The notes under the pieces were generated by a model. That model made no database searches and was not told the origin of the DNA. It saw only the letters and a list, made by a program, of their open reading frames with translations. 64,000 bases of DNA from Streptomyces griseoviridis (GTDB lineage Bacteria; Actinomycetota; Actinomycetes; Streptomycetales; Streptomycetaceae), in assembly GCA_014649155.1 (NCBI GenBank), contig BMSM01000002.1, positions 186,001-250,000 of the forward strand, in the 5' to 3' direction. Below, piece by piece: positions 43,463-52,100 of this stretch. The translations under genes were made by a program, and so were the position numbers. Each line of letters begins with the position of its first letter. Within the stretch, counting starts at the first letter, position 1.

Positions 43463-43489
43463 CCCGACGGCGACGACGGCGAGCGCACC

Positions 43490-43514
43490 GGCGCGGCGAC
43501 TTCCTCGCCGCGCC
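43490..43514 (+). terminator. terminator after the small gene
   Basis: Ten-base arms (43490-43499 and 43505-43514) with a 5-nt loop, followed by TTCTTC. Confidence 0.75.
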
Positions 43515-43694
43515 TTCTTCATGCCCGCGTCGATGAACTAACGTTCCGTTCACCCGGATCGACAGCAGGGTGAACCGGCTGCCGACTCCGGTGCCGTCCG
43601 GCCGTCCCGGCGGGGGGAGTTGGGGATCTCGGCGCCCGCTCCCGCCGCGTCCGCCACGGCACGAGGCTCTTCCTCTCGTCCGCAAGGAGTCCAG

Positions 43695-44498
43695 TTGAAA
43701 CGCCACGAGTTCCTGCGGGAACTGCACAAGGTCAGCGCCAACCGCAACTACCTGGAGATCGGTGTCAACGACGGCCGCAGCCTGCACCTGTCCCGGGTCC
43801 CCAGCATCGCGATCGACCCCGCCTTCAAGGTCGTCTCGGAGCTGAAGTGCGACGTCCACCTGGTCAAGGCCACCAGTGACGACTTCTTCGCCCGGAAGAA
43901 CCCCCTCGCGCACCTCAGGAGCGGACGCCACCCGCTGCGCAACATGCGCCGGGGCCGTTCCCTGACCGGCTACTGGCGCCGGACCACGCTCGACCTGTCG
44001 TTCATCGACGGCATGCACCTCTTCGAGTACGCGCTGCGCGACTTCATCAACGTGGAGAAGCACTCGGACTGGTCCAGCGTGATCGTCCTGGACGACATGC
44101 TGCCCCGCAACGTGGACGAGGCCGCCCGCGACCGGCACACCGACGCCTGGACCGGCGACGTCTACAAGATCACCGAGGTGCTCACCCGGTACCGGCCCGA
44201 CCTGGTGACCGTCCTGGTGGACACCCAGCCGACCGGCCAGCTCCTGGTGTTCGGCGCGGACCCGGACAACACCGTGCTCACCGACAAGTACGACGAGATC
44301 ATGGCCGAGTACCTGGTGGACGACCCGCAGAAGGTGCCCGAGGCGATCCTCGAACGGTCCGCGGCGGTGCCGCCCGAGGCCCTGCTGCGGGCGGGTTTCT
44401 GGAACCGGATGGTCAAGGCCCGCAACCTCGGCCTCGGCCGCTCCCGCGGCTGGGAGCCGCTGCGCCGCGCGGTGGAGCAGGTCGGCGTCAGCCGCTGA
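43695..44498 (+). CDS. class I SAM-dependent methyltransferase (Methyltransf_24-like)
   Basis: A 267-residue protein. YLEIGVNDGRSLHLS is a motif I variant for SAM binding, AIDPAFK follows, and DLSFIDGMHLFEYALRDF is the FIDG.H block of the TylF/Methyltransf_24 group, which methylates sugars or small natural products. The start is a TTG at 43695, with AAGGAG 5 nt upstream; an ATG at 43620 would add an Ala/Ser-rich stretch without a ribosome site. No glycosyltransferase is adjacent, so the substrate is unknown. Confidence 0.75.
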   Translation: MKRHEFLRELHKVSANRNYLEIGVNDGRSLHLSRVPSIAIDPAFKVVSELKCDVHLVKATSDDFFARKNPLAHLRSGRHPLRNMRRGRSLTGYWRRTTLDLSFIDGMHLFEYALRDFINVEKHSDWSSVIVLDDMLPRNVDEAARDRHTDAWTGDVYKITEVLTRYRPDLVTVLVDTQPTGQLLVFGADPDNTVLTDKYDEIMAEYLVDDPQKVPEAILERSAAVPPEALLRAGFWNRMVKARNLGLGRSRGWEPLRRAVEQVGVSR

Positions 44499-44567
44499 CC
44501 GCCGCGCGCCCGCCGGGGGGCGGACCGGTCACCGCTCTGCCCCCCCTCGGGCTTTCCCGCCCGGCGC

Positions 44568-45152
44568 TCAGCCGTGCGTCCTGCCGAGCAGTTCCAGGAC
44601 CTCGTCCGTCGTGCCGGTCTCGCCGAGCTGCGGGAAGACCCGCTCCACGCTGCCCCGGTGGCGCCGCTCGTCCAGGTCGCTCATCGCGTCGGTGACGAGG
44701 GTGACGTGGTAGCCGTGCTCGTGGGCGGCGCGGGCGGTGGACTCCACGCCGACGCCGGTGGCGATGCCGGTCAGCACGATCTGGGTGACGCCGCGGCGGC
44801 GCAGCTGCACATCGAGGTCGGTGCCGTGGAAGGCGCCCCAGTTGTGCTTGGTGACGGTGATGTCGCCGGGGTGCCCGGCCAGTTCGTCCACGATGACGTC
44901 CCAGCCCTCGGGGCGGGGAGCACCGGAGCCGGCGGTCTCGGTGCGGCCGGGGGGCACGTCCGCGCCGTCCGCGCCGAAGGAGACCCGGACCAGCACGACG
45001 GGCAGCTTCCGGGCTCGGAAGGCGTCGGCCAGTTCGGCGCTGCGGGCGACGACCTCGGCGCCGGTGTGCGGGGCGACGGGCGCGGCCACGATCCCGGCCT
45101 GGAGGTCGATCACGACCAAGGCGGTGCGGGGGTCGAGGGTGGTGAGGGTCAT
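44568..45152 (-). CDS. isochorismatase-fold protein lacking the catalytic cysteine (YecD-like)
   Basis: A 194-residue cysteine-hydrolase-fold protein. The catalytic Asp (ALVVIDLQAG) and Lys (TVTKHNWGAFHGT) are present, but the segment that carries the nucleophile reads GIATGVGVESTARAA, with Gly in the place of Cys. The same substitution occurs in E. coli YecD, so the activity may differ from nicotinamidase or isochorismatase. It lies 63 bp after the MarR gene on the same strand and is probably its target or co-transcribed partner. Confidence 0.85.
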   Translation of the reverse strand: MTLTTLDPRTALVVIDLQAGIVAAPVAPHTGAEVVARSAELADAFRARKLPVVLVRVSFGADGADVPPGRTETAGSGAPRPEGWDVIVDELAGHPGDITVTKHNWGAFHGTDLDVQLRRRGVTQIVLTGIATGVGVESTARAAHEHGYHVTLVTDAMSDLDERRHRGSVERVFPQLGETGTTDEVLELLGRTHG

Positions 45153-45215
45153 GGGGGCGGGCCTTTCGGTGGTGCGGGGTGCGGGGTGCGGTGTGTCTGT
45201 GGTCCGGGGAGGGGC

Positions 45216-45677
45216 TCAGGGCCGGGTCAGCCGCTCCAGGAGGGCGAGCGCGTCGAGGACGGTCCGCCGCTCCTCCTCGCTGTACCGCTCCTGGAAGGCG
45301 CGGGCCAGCCATTCGCCCCGCGCCTCCCGGTCGCCGGCCACGCGGGCGCGGCCCGCGTCGGTGAGGGCGACCAGGTGCCGCCGGCCGTCGTCCGGGTCGG
45401 GCGTACGGCGGATCAGCCCGTGCTGGGCGAGGGCGGCCAGGGTCGCCGCCATGGACTGCGGCCGGACCCCCTCGGCGGAGGCGAGCGCGCTGGCCGTGGC
45501 GGCGCCGTGCTTGCCGACCAGGGTGAGGGCCGACACCTGCGACGGCGTGAGGTCCTCGTCGCGGGCCACCTCCCTGATCCGGCGGCGCAGCCGGCTGAAC
45601 ACCACGGACAGGTCCCGCGCGGCGCGGCTGGCGGAGTCGGGGAGGCCCTCGGGGGGCTCGGCGGCTTCGGTGCTCAT
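45216..45677 (-). CDS. MarR family transcriptional regulator
   Basis: A 153-residue winged helix-turn-helix repressor. LTPSQVSALTLVGKHGAATASALASAEGVRPQSMAATLAALAQHG is not written whole elsewhere; key parts are VSALTLVGKHG (helix), ALASAEGVRPQSMAATL (recognition helix) and DPDDGRRHLVALTDAG (wing). A perfect palindrome covers its promoter, so it probably represses itself and the isochorismatase-fold gene behind it. The ligand is unknown. The ATG at 45677 seems leaderless. Confidence 0.9.
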   Translation of the reverse strand: MSTEAAEPPEGLPDSASRAARDLSVVFSRLRRRIREVARDEDLTPSQVSALTLVGKHGAATASALASAEGVRPQSMAATLAALAQHGLIRRTPDPDDGRRHLVALTDAGRARVAGDREARGEWLARAFQERYSEEERRTVLDALALLERLTRP

Positions 45678-45683
45678 GGACCG

Positions 45684-45737
45684 ACCCTAGGAACGACAGT
45701 CGGAACTGTCCAGCCGAGGCTGCACAGTTTTACCTGT
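45684..45737 (-). promoter_or_regulatory. MarR promoter and operator candidates
   Basis: On the minus strand TAGGGT (45684-45689) stands 6 nt before the ATG. Just upstream is a perfect GACAGT-N4-ACTGTC palindrome (45695-45710) and then a weaker ACAG-N6-CTGT copy (45724-45737). Their placement over the promoter fits autorepression. Confidence 0.6.
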
Positions 45738-45800
45738 CCATGCCCCGGCCCGTGCCCCTTCCCCTGCCGGGGCCGGAGGGCCGGTGCGGCGTCGGGCGCC

Positions 45801-45806
45801 TAGGCT
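45801..45806 (+). promoter_or_regulatory. -10 hexamer, leaderless start of phosphoesterase
   Basis: TAGGCT is followed by 6 nt and the GTG at 45813. The divergent MarR operator is about 65 bp away. Confidence 0.5.
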
Positions 45807-45812
45807 GGCCGG

Positions 45813-46349
45813 GTGCGCCTGCTGATGATGTCCGACACCCATCTGCCCAAGCGGGCGCGGGAACTGCCCGCGCCGCTGCTGGCCGAGGTGCCGGAGGCCG
45901 ACGTCGTGATCCACGCGGGGGACTGGGTCGACACGGCCACCCTCGACCTCCTCCAGGGCCGCGCGCGCCGGCTCCTCGCCGTGTACGGCAACAACGACGG
46001 GCCCGCGCTGCGCGCCCGGCTGCCGGAGGTGGCCCGCGCCGACCTCGGCGGCCTGCGCTTCGGCGTCGTCCACGAGACCGGCCCGGCCAAGGGCCGCGAA
46101 GCGCGCTGCGCGGCCCGCTTCCCCGACCTGGACGTCCTGGTGTTCGGGCACAGCCACATCCCGTGGGACACCACCGCCGGCACGGGGCTGCGGCTGCTCA
46201 ACCCCGGGTCGCCCACCGACCGCCGGCGCCAGCCGTACTGCACGTACCTCACCGCGACCGTCACCGACGGCCGGCTCGACGCGGTCGAACTGCACCGGCT
46301 GCCCCCACGCGGCCGTCCGCCTGGACCGTCGGCACCGACCAGCTCCTGA
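45813..46349 (+). CDS. metallophosphoesterase (YfcE/MJ0936 family)
   Basis: A 178-residue calcineurin-like phosphodiesterase. The metal-ligand blocks are visible: MSDTHLPKR, DVVIHAGDWVDT, YGNNDGP, VVHETG and VFGHSHIPW. The small family hydrolyses phosphodiesters, but natural substrates are mostly unknown. The GTG start appears leaderless. It diverges from the MarR gene, so the shared region may couple their regulation. Confidence 0.9.
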   Translation: MRLLMMSDTHLPKRARELPAPLLAEVPEADVVIHAGDWVDTATLDLLQGRARRLLAVYGNNDGPALRARLPEVARADLGGLRFGVVHETGPAKGREARCAARFPDLDVLVFGHSHIPWDTTAGTGLRLLNPGSPTDRRRQPYCTYLTATVTDGRLDAVELHRLPPRGRPPGPSAPTSS

Positions 46350-46475
46350 CAGGCCGTGCCGGGCTCCGGACGGGACGGGCGTCACCGCGCGGGGGAGCGT
46401 CCCGGCACTGCGCCTGACGGGTGAGGCGGGCGGAGCGGCCGTGTCCGCCCGGCGCCCGGCCGCGTTGCGCACGGC

Positions 46476-46760
46476 ATGACCTCCACACGACGATTCGTCG
46501 CCGCCGCCGGACTCGCCGCCACCGTCACCGGCCTCGCCGCCGTACCGGCGAGCGCGGCCGACACGGGCGCCCGGGAGACCGGTGGTCTCAGCGTGCTGCG
46601 CACCCTCGACTCCCTGGCCACCGGCGACCTCCCCGCCGAGCACCGGGACGAGATGCTGCGCCCCTCCGACCAGATCCGCAGGCTCAGCGACCTCAACCAG
46701 CTCCAGCAGGTCGTCGGCCTGGTCTCACCGGTCTTCGGCGTGGTGCCGGCCTTCGGCTGA
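46476..46760 (+). CDS. small secreted protein
   Basis: A 94-residue protein with a clear signal peptide (TSTRRFVAAAGLAATVTGLAAVPASAA) and a ~65-residue mature part, mostly helical and without cysteine (LSVLRTLDSLATGDLPAEHR, then QLQQVVGLVSPVFGVVPAFG). It resembles the many small exported Streptomyces proteins of unknown function. A palindromic terminator follows. Confidence 0.78.
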   Translation: MTSTRRFVAAAGLAATVTGLAAVPASAADTGARETGGLSVLRTLDSLATGDLPAEHRDEMLRPSDQIRRLSDLNQLQQVVGLVSPVFGVVPAFG

Positions 46761-46784
46761 CCCCGCTTCCCGCCCCGCACCCCA

Positions 46785-46816
46785 GGAGGGCCGCCCGGAC
46801 GTCCGGGCGGCCCTCC
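46785..46816. terminator. bidirectional terminator, perfect 32-bp palindrome
   Basis: Two 16-bp arms (46785-46800, 46801-46816) are directly adjacent, in the convergent gap between the secreted protein and the ABC exporter. Confidence 0.8.
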
Positions 46817-46826
46817 CGCGCGCTGC

Positions 46827-48572
46827 TCAGCCGCCGGCCGCCAGGAACTGGGTCGCCGCCAGCTCCGCGTACAGCGGGTCCCCGGCCACCAGCTCCCGGT
46901 GGGTGCCGACCGCCCGGACCCGGCCCGCGTCCATCACCACGATCCGGTCCGCCGTCGTCACCGTGGAGAGCCGGTGCGCGACCACCAGCACCGTCGTCGT
47001 ACGGGCCACGTCCGCGACGGTGTCCCGCAGCGCCGCCTCGTTCACCGCGTCCAGCTGCGAGGTCGCCTCGTCGAGCAGCAGCAGCCGGGGGCGGCGCAGC
47101 AGCGCGCGGGCGATCGCGACGCGCTGGCGTTCGCCGCCGGACAGCTTGGTGCCGCGGTGCCCGACCAGGGTCTCCAGGCCGTCGGGCAGCCGGGCCACCA
47201 GCCCGTCCAGCCGGGTCGTCCGCACCACCCGGGCCACCTCGTCCGCGTCCGCATCCGGGCTGCCCAGCAGCAGGTTGTCCCGCAGCGAACCCGACAGCAC
47301 CGGGGCGTCCTGCTCCACGTACCCGATCGCCGCCCGCAGCTCCGGCAGCTCCCAGTCGGCCACGTCCCGGCCGTCCACCGCGATCACGCCCGACTCGGGG
47401 TCGTAGAACCGCTCGATGAGGGAGAAGACGGTCGTCTTGCCCGCGCCGGACGGACCGACGAACGCCGTCATGCCGCGGGCGGGCACGGTGAACGTCACGC
47501 CGTGGTGGACGTACGGCAGGTCGTCGGCGTAGCGGAAGCGGACGTCGCGGAAGGAGACGGCGGCCGGCCGTGCGCCCGGCGCGGGCAGCGGCACGGCACG
47601 CACCGGCGGCTCGGCCGGCAGCCGCAGCGCCTCCTGGACGCGGACCAGGGCCGCCGCGCCGGTCTGGTACTGCGTGACCGCGCCGATGACCTGCTGGAGC
47701 GGCGATATCAGGAAGAAGACGTACAGCAGGAACGCCACCAGCGTGCCGACGTCGACCGCGCCCGTGGCCACCCGCGCCCCGCCCACCGCGAGCACCGTCA
47801 GGAAGGCGACCTGGATGGCCAGCCCGGCCGTGTTGCCCGCCGCCGCCGACCACTTGGCGGCGCGCACGCTCTGCCGCCAGGACTCCTCGGCCGCGCCGTG
47901 CAGCGCCCGCTCCTCACGGGCCTCCGCGCCCGACGCCTTCACCGTGCGCAGTGCGCCCAGCACCCGTTCCAGCGCGGCGCCCATCAGACCCACGGCGCGC
48001 TGGGCCTCCTTGGTGGCCCGGTTGATCCGCGGCGCGATCAGCCCGATCACCACGCCCGCGCCCGCGATCACCGCCACCGTGACACCGAGCAGCACCGCGT
48101 CGACCAGCCCCATCATCACGACGGTCGCCGCCAGTGTGAGCCCGCCCGTGGCGAGCCCGACCAGCGACTCGGAGGTGACCGTGCGCAGCAGCGTGGTGTC
48201 CGAGGTGATCCGGGCCATCAGATCGCCCGGCTCGCTGCGGTCCACGGCCGCTATCCGCAGCCGCAGCAGATACGAGGAGAGGGCGCGCCGCGCGCCGAGC
48301 ACCACCGACTCGGCGGTCCGCCGCAGCACGTAGGCGCCGAGCGCGCCCACCACCGCGTTGACGACCACCAGCGCCGACATCGCCAGCAGCGCGCCGGTGA
48401 CGGCCCGTTCGTGCGCCAGGTCGTCGATCAGGCCGCGGGCCACCAGCGGCAGCAGCAGCCCCGTCGCCCCGGTGAGCAGCGACAGCACGGCGCCGCCCAG
48501 CAGGGTCCAGCGGTGCGGCCGTACATGACCCAGGAGCAGCCGCCAGGCGGGCGGCGGGGCGGTCTCGGTCAT
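46827..48572 (-). CDS. ABC exporter, fused permease and ATPase
   Basis: A 581-residue half-transporter. Six membrane spans (~20-310) precede the ATPase (~340-575) with [32 protein letters not shown] and [12 protein letters not shown]. It is of the MsbA/MDR type, and probably works as a homodimer that exports lipids or drugs. AAGGAG lies before the ATG at 48572. It diverges from the mycothiol dehydrogenase. Confidence 0.9.
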   Translation of the reverse strand: MTETAPPPAWRLLLGHVRPHRWTLLGGAVLSLLTGATGLLLPLVARGLIDDLAHERAVTGALLAMSALVVVNAVVGALGAYVLRRTAESVVLGARRALSSYLLRLRIAAVDRSEPGDLMARITSDTTLLRTVTSESLVGLATGGLTLAATVVMMGLVDAVLLGVTVAVIAGAGVVIGLIAPRINRATKEAQRAVGLMGAALERVLGALRTVKASGAEAREERALHGAAEESWRQSVRAAKWSAAAGNTAGLAIQVAFLTVLAVGGARVATGAVDVGTLVAFLLYVFFLISPLQQVIGAVTQYQTGAAALVRVQEALRLPAEPPVRAVPLPAPGARPAAVSFRDVRFRYADDLPYVHHGVTFTVPARGMTAFVGPSGAGKTTVFSLIERFYDPESGVIAVDGRDVADWELPELRAAIGYVEQDAPVLSGSLRDNLLLGSPDADADEVARVVRTTRLDGLVARLPDGLETLVGHRGTKLSGGERQRVAIARALLRRPRLLLLDEATSQLDAVNEAALRDTVADVARTTTVLVVAHRLSTVTTADRIVVMDAGRVRAVGTHRELVAGDPLYAELAATQFLAAGG

Positions 48573-48695
48573 CGGCGGGTGCTCCTTCGGCGGGTCGGCG
48601 CGACGACTCAGGCTACGTCGGTGTCCGACGGCGATCGGTTGCGCGTAGGGTCGGCGGAGAGACACCCACAGTGGCCGAACAAGGAGTTCCGCACC

Positions 48696-49784
48696 ATGGC
48701 GCAGGAAGTACGCGGCGTGATCGCACCGGGCAAGGACGAGCCGGTGCGCATCGAGACGATCGTCGTGCCCGACCCCGGTCCCGGCGAGGCCGTGGTCCAG
48801 ATCCAGGCCTGCGGCGTGTGCCACACCGACCTGCACTACAAGCAGGGCGGCATCAGCGACGACTACCCGTTCCTGCTCGGCCACGAGGCGGCCGGCGTGG
48901 TGGAGTCGGTGGGCGCCGGCGTCACCGACGTCGCCCCCGGTGACTTCGTCGTCCTCAACTGGCGCGCGGTGTGCGGGACGTGCCGGGCGTGTCTGCGCGG
49001 GCGGCCCTGGTACTGCTTCGACACCCACAACGCCGAGCAGAAGATGACCCTCGCCTCGACCGGGCAGGAACTCTCCCCGGCGCTCGGCATCGGCGCGTTC
49101 GCCGAGAAGACGCTGGTCGCCGCCGGGCAGTGCACCAAGGTCGACCCGGCCGTCGCCCCGGAGGTCGCCGGGCTGCTCGGCTGCGGTGTGATGGCGGGCA
49201 TCGGCGCCGCGATCAACACCGGCAACGTCGGCCGCGGTGACACGGTCGCCGTCATCGGCTGCGGCGGCGTCGGGGACGCGGCCGTCGCCGGGTCGTACCT
49301 GGCGGGCGCGGCCAAGGTGATCGCCGTCGACATCGACGACCGCAAGCTGGAGACCGCCCGCACCATGGGCGCCACCCACACCGTCAACTCCCGCGACACC
49401 GACCCGGTCGAGGCGATCCGCGAGCTGACCGGCGGCTTCGGCGCCGACGTCGTCATCGAGGCGGTCGGCCGCCCGGAGACGTACCGGCAGGCGTTCTACG
49501 CGCGTGACCTGGCCGGCACGGTCGTCCTCGTCGGCGTCCCCACCCCCGAGATGAAGCTCGAACTGCCGCTGCTGGACGTCTTCGGCCGCGGCGGCGCCCT
49601 GAAGTCGTCCTGGTACGGCGACTGCCTGCCCTCCCGGGACTTCCCGATGCTGATCGACCTGCACCTCCAGGGCCGCCTGCCGCTGGACAAGTTCGTCACC
49701 GAGACCATCCGCCTGGACGAGGTGGAGCAGGCCTTCGAGCGGATGCACTCCGGTGACGTCCTGCGCTCGGTGGTGGTCCTCTGA
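48696..49784 (+). CDS. mscR: S-(hydroxymethyl)mycothiol dehydrogenase
   Basis: A 362-residue zinc alcohol dehydrogenase. The catalytic zinc ligands occur in [12 protein letters not shown] and LLGHEAAG. The structural zinc motif is [15 protein letters not shown], and NAD binding is [19 protein letters not shown]. The sequence fits the mycothiol-dependent formaldehyde dehydrogenase (MscR/AdhE2) group, which oxidises the formaldehyde-mycothiol adduct and may reduce S-nitrosomycothiol. AAGGAG precedes the ATG. The next gene starts within its stop codon (TGATG). Confidence 0.92.
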   Translation: MAQEVRGVIAPGKDEPVRIETIVVPDPGPGEAVVQIQACGVCHTDLHYKQGGISDDYPFLLGHEAAGVVESVGAGVTDVAPGDFVVLNWRAVCGTCRACLRGRPWYCFDTHNAEQKMTLASTGQELSPALGIGAFAEKTLVAAGQCTKVDPAVAPEVAGLLGCGVMAGIGAAINTGNVGRGDTVAVIGCGGVGDAAVAGSYLAGAAKVIAVDIDDRKLETARTMGATHTVNSRDTDPVEAIRELTGGFGADVVIEAVGRPETYRQAFYARDLAGTVVLVGVPTPEMKLELPLLDVFGRGGALKSSWYGDCLPSRDFPMLIDLHLQGRLPLDKFVTETIRLDEVEQAFERMHSGDVLRSVVVL

Positions 49785-50413
49785 TGGCCGCCCGCATCGA
49801 ACGCGTCGTCACCTCCGGGCAGTTCAGCCTGGACGGCGGCACCTGGGACGTCGACAACAACGTCTGGCTCGTCGGCGACGACCACGAGGTGATCGTCATC
49901 GACGCCGCGCACGACGCCGACGCCATCGCCGAGGCCGTGGGGGACCGCCGGCTCGCCGGCATCGTCTGCACCCACGCCCACAACGACCACATCGGCGCCG
50001 CCCCCGCCCTCGCCGAGCGCACCGGGGCCGTGATCTGGCTGCACCGCGACGACCTCCCGCTGTGGCGGCAGACCCACCCCGACCGGGACCCCGACGCCTG
50101 GCTGGCCGACGGCCAGGTGATCGAGGCGGCCGGCGCCGACCTCACGGTCCTGCACACCCCGGGGCACGCGCCCGGCGCGGTCTGCCTGTACGACCCCGGG
50201 CTCGGCGCGGTCTTCACCGGCGACACCCTCTTCCAGGGCGGGCCCGGCGCCACCGGCCGTTCCTTCTCGCACTTCCCGACGATCATCGACTCCATCCGGG
50301 ACCGGCTGCTGACCCTGCCGGCCGGCACGAAGGTGCTCACCGGGCACGGCGACACCACCACCGTCGGCGCGGAGGCCCCGCACCTGGACGAGTGGATCGC
50401 CCGCGGCCACTGA
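49784..50413 (+). CDS. MBL-fold metallo-hydrolase, mycothiol pathway partner
   Basis: A 209-residue metallo-beta-lactamase-fold enzyme with the [12 protein letters not shown] motif (HxHxDH), TPGHAPG and FTGDTLF, all metal ligands. In actinomycetes this gene lies next to mscR and is thought to hydrolyse the formyl-mycothiol thioester, like glyoxalase II. Here it overlaps mscR by one base, supporting that role. The tandem 16-bp repeat array begins 22 bp after its stop. Confidence 0.9.
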   Translation: MAARIERVVTSGQFSLDGGTWDVDNNVWLVGDDHEVIVIDAAHDADAIAEAVGDRRLAGIVCTHAHNDHIGAAPALAERTGAVIWLHRDDLPLWRQTHPDRDPDAWLADGQVIEAAGADLTVLHTPGHAPGAVCLYDPGLGAVFTGDTLFQGGPGATGRSFSHFPTIIDSIRDRLLTLPAGTKVLTGHGDTTTVGAEAPHLDEWIARGH

Positions 50414-50434
50414 GCGGCCACGCTCGCAACGGCG

Positions 50435-50561
50435 ACAGCTCCCGGAGGAGACAGCTTCCGAAGGGACTGCTCCCGAAGACGACTGCTCCCGAAGACGACT
50501 GCTCCCGAAGACGACTGCTCCCGAAGACGACTGCTCCAAAAGGCGACTGCTCCAAAAGGCG
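50435..50561. repeat. tandem array of about eight 16-bp repeats
   Basis: Four identical copies of ACTGCTCCCGAAGACG (50466-50529) are followed by two copies of ACTGCTCCAAAAGGCG (50530-50561). Two diverged copies precede them (50435-50465, one 15 bp long). There is no spacer, so it is not a CRISPR. It lies in the gap between the MBL gene and an SDR gene. Confidence 0.9.
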
Positions 50562-50648
50562 ACAGAAGATGTCCGGCTTCCCGGGAATCCTGGTCGGTGT
50601 CAGCGCGCGGCGCACCAGCGGCGCACATCAGGACAGGAGAAGCCGGAC

Positions 50649-51563
50649 ATGACACCCTCACTCACGGGCAAGGTCGCCCTGGTCGCCGGGGCCACCAGGG
50701 GAGCGGGCCGGGGGATCGCGGTCGAGCTCGGCGCCGCCGGCGCCACCGTCTACGTCACCGGGCGCAGCACCCGCGCCCGGCGCTCCGAGTACGACCGCCC
50801 CGAGACCATCGAGGACACCGCCGACCTGGTCACCGAGGCCGGCGGCACCGGCATCGCCGTACCCGTCGACCACCTCGACCGGGCCCAGGTCGCCGCGCTC
50901 GTCGACCGGATCGACCGGGAACAGGGCCGCCTGGACGTCCTGGTCAACGACATCTGGGGCGCCGAGCACCTCTTCCAGTGGGACGTGCCGGTCTGGGAGC
51001 ACGACCTCGACCGGGGCCTGCGCCTGCTCCGCCTCGCCGTCGACACCCACGCCATCACCAGCCACCACGCCCTGCCGCTGCTGCTGCGCCACCCCGGCGG
51101 CCTGGTCGTCGAGGTCACCGACGGCACCGCCGACTACAACCGCGACCACTACCGGGTCTCCTTCTTCTACGACCTGGCCAAGACGTCCGTACTGCGCATG
51201 GCCTTCGCCCTCGGCCGTGAGCTAGGGCCGCGCGGCGCCACCGCCGTCGCCCTCACCCCGGGCTGGCTCCGGTCGGAGATCATGCTCGACCACTTCGGCG
51301 TACGGGAGGAGAACTGGCGCGACGCCCTGGCCGACACCCCGCACTTCGCCATCTCCGAGACCCCCCGCTATCCCGGCCGGGCCGTCGCCGCGCTCGCCGC
51401 CGACCCCGGCGTGGCCCGGCACAACGGCCGCTCCCTCTCCAGCGGCGGCCTCGCCCGGGAGTACGGCTTCACCGACCTCGACGGCAGCCGCCCCGACGCC
51501 TGGCGCTACCTGGTGGAGGTCCAGGACCCGGGCAAGCCGGCGGACGTCACCGGGTACCGCTGA
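50649..51563 (+). CDS. SDR family oxidoreductase
   Basis: A 304-residue short-chain dehydrogenase of the longer type. VALVAGATRGAGRGIAVELG is the cofactor motif, VYVTGRSTRAR follows, and the catalytic Tyr/Lys lie in YRVSFFYDLAKTSVLR (Y-x6-x-K is stretched compared with YxxxK, with YDLAK as the likely pair). The substrate is unknown. ACAGGAG precedes the ATG. Its upstream region contains the 16-bp repeats. Confidence 0.88.
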   Translation: MTPSLTGKVALVAGATRGAGRGIAVELGAAGATVYVTGRSTRARRSEYDRPETIEDTADLVTEAGGTGIAVPVDHLDRAQVAALVDRIDREQGRLDVLVNDIWGAEHLFQWDVPVWEHDLDRGLRLLRLAVDTHAITSHHALPLLLRHPGGLVVEVTDGTADYNRDHYRVSFFYDLAKTSVLRMAFALGRELGPRGATAVALTPGWLRSEIMLDHFGVREENWRDALADTPHFAISETPRYPGRAVAALAADPGVARHNGRSLSSGGLAREYGFTDLDGSRPDAWRYLVEVQDPGKPADVTGYR

Positions 51564-51731
51564 GGGCTGGGCGAGGGGCGGGCGAGGAGCGGTCGCGCAC
51601 CGCTCTGACCAGGCACGTCGGGCCGGAATGTGAACTCCCGCACAGGTCACGGTAGATGACGTGACCAGAGACACGGTCCGGTATGTCCCTTTAGCTCGCG
51701 ATTACTCACGGTGCCTTCACGTCGCGAGCCG

Positions 51732-51737
51732 TATGCT
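51732..51737 (+). promoter_or_regulatory. -10 hexamer for the 57-residue gene
   Basis: TATGCT is followed by 7 nt and the ATG at 51745, another leaderless arrangement. Confidence 0.45.
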
Positions 51738-51744
51738 TCACACC

Positions 51745-51918
51745 ATGTCCACCACTGTTGATCCTTCTTCCGAGCGATCGGCTGCCGAGGTCAACGAGGA
51801 GATCCGGGCCCTGTGGCACCGGTCGGGCGGAACGCTGAGCGGCGAGCAGCGCGAGGAGTACCAGCGCCTCGTCCTGGAGTGGGCCGCCGCGGCCCCGCAT
51901 CCGGTGAAGGCGGCCTGA
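51745..51918 (+). CDS. small conserved hypothetical protein
   Basis: A 57-residue acidic protein (SAAEVNEEIRALWHRSGGTLSG, then EEYQRLVLEWAAA) that is probably two helices. No motif is known. An ATG at 51733 is also open but would place the -10-like hexamer inside the gene. Function unknown. Confidence 0.65.
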   Translation: MSTTVDPSSERSAAEVNEEIRALWHRSGGTLSGEQREEYQRLVLEWAAAAPHPVKAA

Positions 51919-52100
51919 CCGCCCCGGCCTCCCCTCGGCAGCGCATCGCGGCTTTCGTCCGGGTCGCTCCCGTCGTCGGACGGGAGCCCTCCTCCCACCG
52001 GCCCCGGCCGTCTCCGTACGGCCTCGTCGATCCGGCGGGCGGCACGCGGCTGCCCGCCCACGCCGAGGCGGCCTCGGCCCCAGGTCGCCGAGCAGCCCCG
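51919..52100. other. intergenic region without a visible gene
   Basis: About 180 bp between the 57-residue gene and the 3' remnants of the protease pseudogene. No motif, repeat or frame with convincing codon usage is seen. Confidence 0.4.

Noticed and set aside
50435..50561. CRISPR array
   Set aside because: The 16-bp units abut directly with no spacers, and no cas genes are near.
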